Assembly (NCBI GenBank): GCA_002387325.1 | Contig: DGIN01000076.1 | Location: 25,052-33,135, forward strand | Direction of reading: 5' to 3' | Length of the DNA: 8,084 bases | Source: Bacteroidales bacterium UBA4621 | Lineage (GTDB): Bacteria; Bacteroidota; Bacteroidia; Bacteroidales; Paludibacteraceae | In this document: one piece after another, positions 5,979 to 8,084 of the stretch | Layout: every line of letters begins with the position of its first letter | Numbering within the stretch: position 1 is the first letter of the stretch | The notes under the pieces: model-generated | Seen by the model: the letters and a program-made list of their open reading frames with translations, nothing else | Told to the model about the DNA's origin: nothing | Databases searched by the model: none | Program-made: the position numbers and the translations under genes

Positions 5979-7886
5979 ATGAAACAACGACTGACAATCA
6001 TCGACTTTGTTGAGAAATACACTGCAGAGTATGCAGACCATGTATTCCTTCGCGAAAAAGTGGGCAATGTCTGGACAGCGACCACCTACCATGAGACCCG
6101 TGAACAAGCACATGTGATCGGTGCCGGTTTGATGGCTCTCGGAATGCAGAAAGGGGAGCGTGCCGCCCTCCTTTCGCAGGGGCGCAATTTGTGGGTAACC
6201 GGCGAACTTGGTATCCTCTATGCCGGAGGCGTGAATGTGCCGCTCAGTATCAAATTGGAGGAAGCAAACGATTTGCTTTTCCGTATTCAGCACTCTGATG
6301 CACAGTATATTATGACTTCCGAGCAGCAACTGCCCAAGATACGCAAGATACTGCCCGAATGCCCGAATGTAAAATATGTCATCGTCTTTGATACCCTGCC
6401 TGAGTACCAAGACCGCGAGATTTGCATTACGGAGGTAATGGACAAAGGTCGTGCGTTGCTGGCTGCCGAACCCGATAAATTTGTGGAGCGGTATAAATCG
6501 GTAGGTCCCGATGATTACGCCAATATCAGTTATACATCGGGTACAACCGCCGACCCGAAAGGTATTCTGCTTACTCACCGCAACTATACCGCCAATGTGG
6601 AGCAGGCACGCTCGATTATCGGTGTTGAGCCAGATGATGTAATGCTTATTATCCTGCCATTAGATCACTGTTTTGCACACGTGGCAGGTTTCTATACGAT
6701 GATGTCGTACTGCGGCAGTATAGCCACTGTACCTGTAGGCAAAACGGCTCTTGCGACTCTGAAGAATATCCCGCTTTCCATCAAAGAGGTGCGCCCGATG
6801 GTAATGCTTTCCGTACCCGCTTTGGCACGCAATTTCCGCAAAAGTATCGAGACTTCCATTAAAGCGAAAGGGGCGTTTGTCGAAAAATTATACAACTTCG
6901 CATTGAACAATGCCATCAAATACAATAAAGAGTATTGGAACCGTGGCGGTTGCCAAGCATGGCGCAAACCGTTGGTAAACCTGTTTGACAAACTGATTTT
7001 CAAGTCGGTGCGCGAAGGTTTCGGCGGACGTATGAAATTCTTTGTTGGCGGCGGTGCGCTGCTTGACATAGAATTGCAACGCTATTTCTGTGCGGTGGGA
7101 ATGCCGATGTTCCAAGGTTACGGCTTGAGCGAGGCAACACCTATTATCTGTGCCAACTCAATGGGACACGCCATCTTCGGTTCGAGCGGGCGTATTGTTT
7201 CAGACCTCGAACTGAAAATCTGCGATGGCGAAGGTAATATCGTTCCAGATGGCGAGCGCGGCGAGATTGTTATACGGGGCGAGAACGTAATGGCGGGTTA
7301 TTGGAAAAATCCCGAGGCAACCGCCAAGACGATTGTGGACGGCTGGTTGCATACGGGCGATATGGGCTACGTTACCAAGAAACACCCCGGATACCTATGG
7401 GTGGTAGGTCGTTTCAAGTCGCTGCTCATCAGTGCCGACGGCGAGAAATACAGTCCGGAAGGGTTTGAAGACGGTCTGACCGACGGCAGCAAATATGTGG
7501 AGCAGGTGGTATTGCACAACAATCAGAACCCCTACACCATGGTACTGATTGTACCCGCCAAAGAGGCATTGCGCGAGTATGCCAAGTCGAAAGGGTTAGA
7601 CCCGAAGACCGATGAGGGCAAGCGGACAATGCTCCAAAAGATACAGGACGAAATAGATTCCTACCGCGCAGGCGGCAAACACTATGGTGAGTTCCCCGAA
7701 ATGTGGCTTCCCAAAGCCGTGGCTGTGTTGCCGGAGGCATTCACCGAGCAGAACCATATGGTCAATTCGACCATGAAGATTGTGCGCGGCAAGGTGGAAC
7801 AGCATTATCAAGATCGTATAGATTACGCCTATACCCCGGAAGGCAAAAACCTCTTCAATCCGAAGAATATGGCGGCTCTTGATTAA
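5979..7886 (+). CDS. Long-chain type acyl-CoA synthetase / AMP-dependent ligase
   Basis: This 635-aa enzyme belongs to the ANL adenylating superfamily. It is expected to activate a carboxylic acid, most likely a fatty acid, with ATP to an acyl-adenylate and then transfer it to CoA. Core motifs in order: phosphate loop YTSGTTADPKG (185-195); YGLSEATP (381-388); WLHTGD (456-461) with the ribose-binding aspartate D461; the hinge region VVGRFKSLLISADGEKYSPE (475-494); and the C-terminal NSTMKIVRGK (596-605), where K600 fits the catalytic lysine (compare TPTMKxKR of eukaryotic-type long-chain ligases). The hinge has K480-S481 where many relatives have Lys-Asp. Length and motif style fit the COG1022 long-chain group rather than acetyl-CoA synthetase. 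Chain length cannot be read from sequence. The gene has its own promoter and a strong terminator 24 bp after the TAA, so it appears monocistronic; no beta-oxidation gene is seen nearby. Confidence 0.92.
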   Translation: MKQRLTIIDFVEKYTAEYADHVFLREKVGNVWTATTYHETREQAHVIGAGLMALGMQKGERAALLSQGRNLWVTGELGILYAGGVNVPLSIKLEEANDLLFRIQHSDAQYIMTSEQQLPKIRKILPECPNVKYVIVFDTLPEYQDREICITEVMDKGRALLAAEPDKFVERYKSVGPDDYANISYTSGTTADPKGILLTHRNYTANVEQARSIIGVEPDDVMLIILPLDHCFAHVAGFYTMMSYCGSIATVPVGKTALATLKNIPLSIKEVRPMVMLSVPALARNFRKSIETSIKAKGAFVEKLYNFALNNAIKYNKEYWNRGGCQAWRKPLVNLFDKLIFKSVREGFGGRMKFFVGGGALLDIELQRYFCAVGMPMFQGYGLSEATPIICANSMGHAIFGSSGRIVSDLELKICDGEGNIVPDGERGEIVIRGENVMAGYWKNPEATAKTIVDGWLHTGDMGYVTKKHPGYLWVVGRFKSLLISADGEKYSPEGFEDGLTDGSKYVEQVVLHNNQNPYTMVLIVPAKEALREYAKSKGLDPKTDEGKRTMLQKIQDEIDSYRAGGKHYGEFPEMWLPKAVAVLPEAFTEQNHMVNSTMKIVRGKVEQHYQDRIDYAYTPEGKNLFNPKNMAALD

Positions 7887-7910
7887 CCCGGCAAAACCAT
7901 ACACACAAGT

Positions 7911-7944
7911 AAAAAAGCAGGCATCCGCAAGTGCCTGCTTTTTA
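7911..7944. terminator. Strong, bidirectional intrinsic terminator
   Basis: AAAAAGCAGGCA (7912-7923) pairs perfectly with TGCCTGCTTTTT (7932-7943) around an 8-nt loop. The GC-rich core GCAGGC is flanked by A-runs on the left and T-runs on the right, so it gives a U-tract in RNA from either strand. It ends the acyl-CoA synthetase transcript and would also stop leftward transcription from 8024-8054. Confidence 0.92.
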
Positions 7945-8017
7945 TATGCCTGTTTGCAACTGCAAAGTGTGTTGAATACGCTTTATGTGCCTTGCTTGCA
8001 GGAAGTATGAACCGATG
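7911..8017 (-). ncRNA. Candidate small RNA of about 105 nt
   Basis: The interval lies between a consensus promoter (8024-8054) and an intrinsic terminator that works in this direction (T-run from the complement of 7911-7916). The RNA would contain an internal hairpin TTTGC-AGTT-GCAAA (complement of 7953-7966) and end in the GCAGGC terminator stem. On the minus strand the only ATG lies in the terminator stem itself, so no peptide of note is encoded. I do not recognise it as 6S RNA, tmRNA, RNase P or another known family. The ends are predicted, and expression is not shown by the sequence. Confidence 0.35.
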
Positions 8018-8023
8018 TGAGTG

Positions 8024-8054
8024 CAAATATAACTTTAAGGTATGCAAGTGCAAA
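8024..8054 (-). promoter_or_regulatory. Minus-strand promoter (Bacteroidetes type) facing the terminator
   Basis: On the minus strand TTTG (8054-8051) is followed after 19 nt by TATATTTG (8031-8024), a full match to -33 TTTG / -7 TAnnTTTG. Predicted transcription starts near 8017 and runs leftward into the hairpin at 7911-7944. No coding gene lies between. The match is in AT-rich DNA, so chance occurrence is possible. Confidence 0.5.
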
Positions 8055-8084
8055 CTTTATAGTGTCCATTTAGAAACGCAATTT

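Noticed and set aside
4099..5979. Transporter and acyl-CoA synthetase as one functional operon
   Set aside because: A full consensus promoter lies in the 134-bp gap before the ligase, and the two functions have no evident link; readthrough remains possible because no terminator is seen after the transporter.
7985..8020. Small plus-strand ORF of 11 codons in the right-hand tail
   Set aside because: It is very short, has no promoter match and no conserved-looking feature; chance ORFs of this size are common.

Overview
The window looks like chromosomal DNA of a member of the Bacteroidota, probably order Bacteroidales. The main reason is the promoters. Three intergenic regions carry the Bacteroidetes primary sigma-factor pattern (TTTG, 19-20 nt, TAnnTTTG) at sensible distances upstream of a gene start, and a fourth copy faces an intrinsic terminator. 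Starts also lack clear Shine-Dalgarno sequences, and the proteins (M3 peptidase, MtaB, SulP-STAS, long-chain type acyl-CoA ligase) have a Bacteroidales flavour. I cannot name a genus from sequence alone.

Layout: (1) 1-1755 (+), the 3' part of a zinc M3-family peptidase, closed by an intrinsic terminator. (2) 1756-2106, a 351-bp convergent intergenic region with two different tandem-repeat arrays (seven 11-bp units, then five 16-bp units) and a G-rich tail that runs into the stop codon of the next gene. (3) 2107-2556 (-), dtd, D-aminoacyl-tRNA deacylase. (4) 2557-2692, a compact divergent promoter region with a near-central 11-bp palindrome. (5) 2693-3982 (+), mtaB, tRNA t6A37 methylthiotransferase. 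(6) 4099-5844 (+), a SulP anion transporter with a C-terminal STAS domain. (7) 5979-7886 (+), a long-chain type acyl-CoA synthetase with its own promoter and a strong terminator. (8) 7887-8084, a gene-free tail with a minus-strand promoter facing that terminator, so possibly a small RNA of about 100 nt.

The genes are mostly housekeeping. dtd and mtaB share a divergent promoter and both act on tRNA quality (removing D-amino acids from tRNA, and modifying A37 for decoding accuracy), so shared control is plausible. The peptidase, transporter and acyl-CoA ligase show no obvious link to that pair or to each other. I see no mobile element, CRISPR array, defence system or biosynthetic cluster. The points worth a second look are non-coding: the two arrays with mutually complementary motifs, the symmetric dtd/mtaB promoter, an inverted repeat inside the acyl-CoA ligase promoter, and the candidate small RNA at the right edge.
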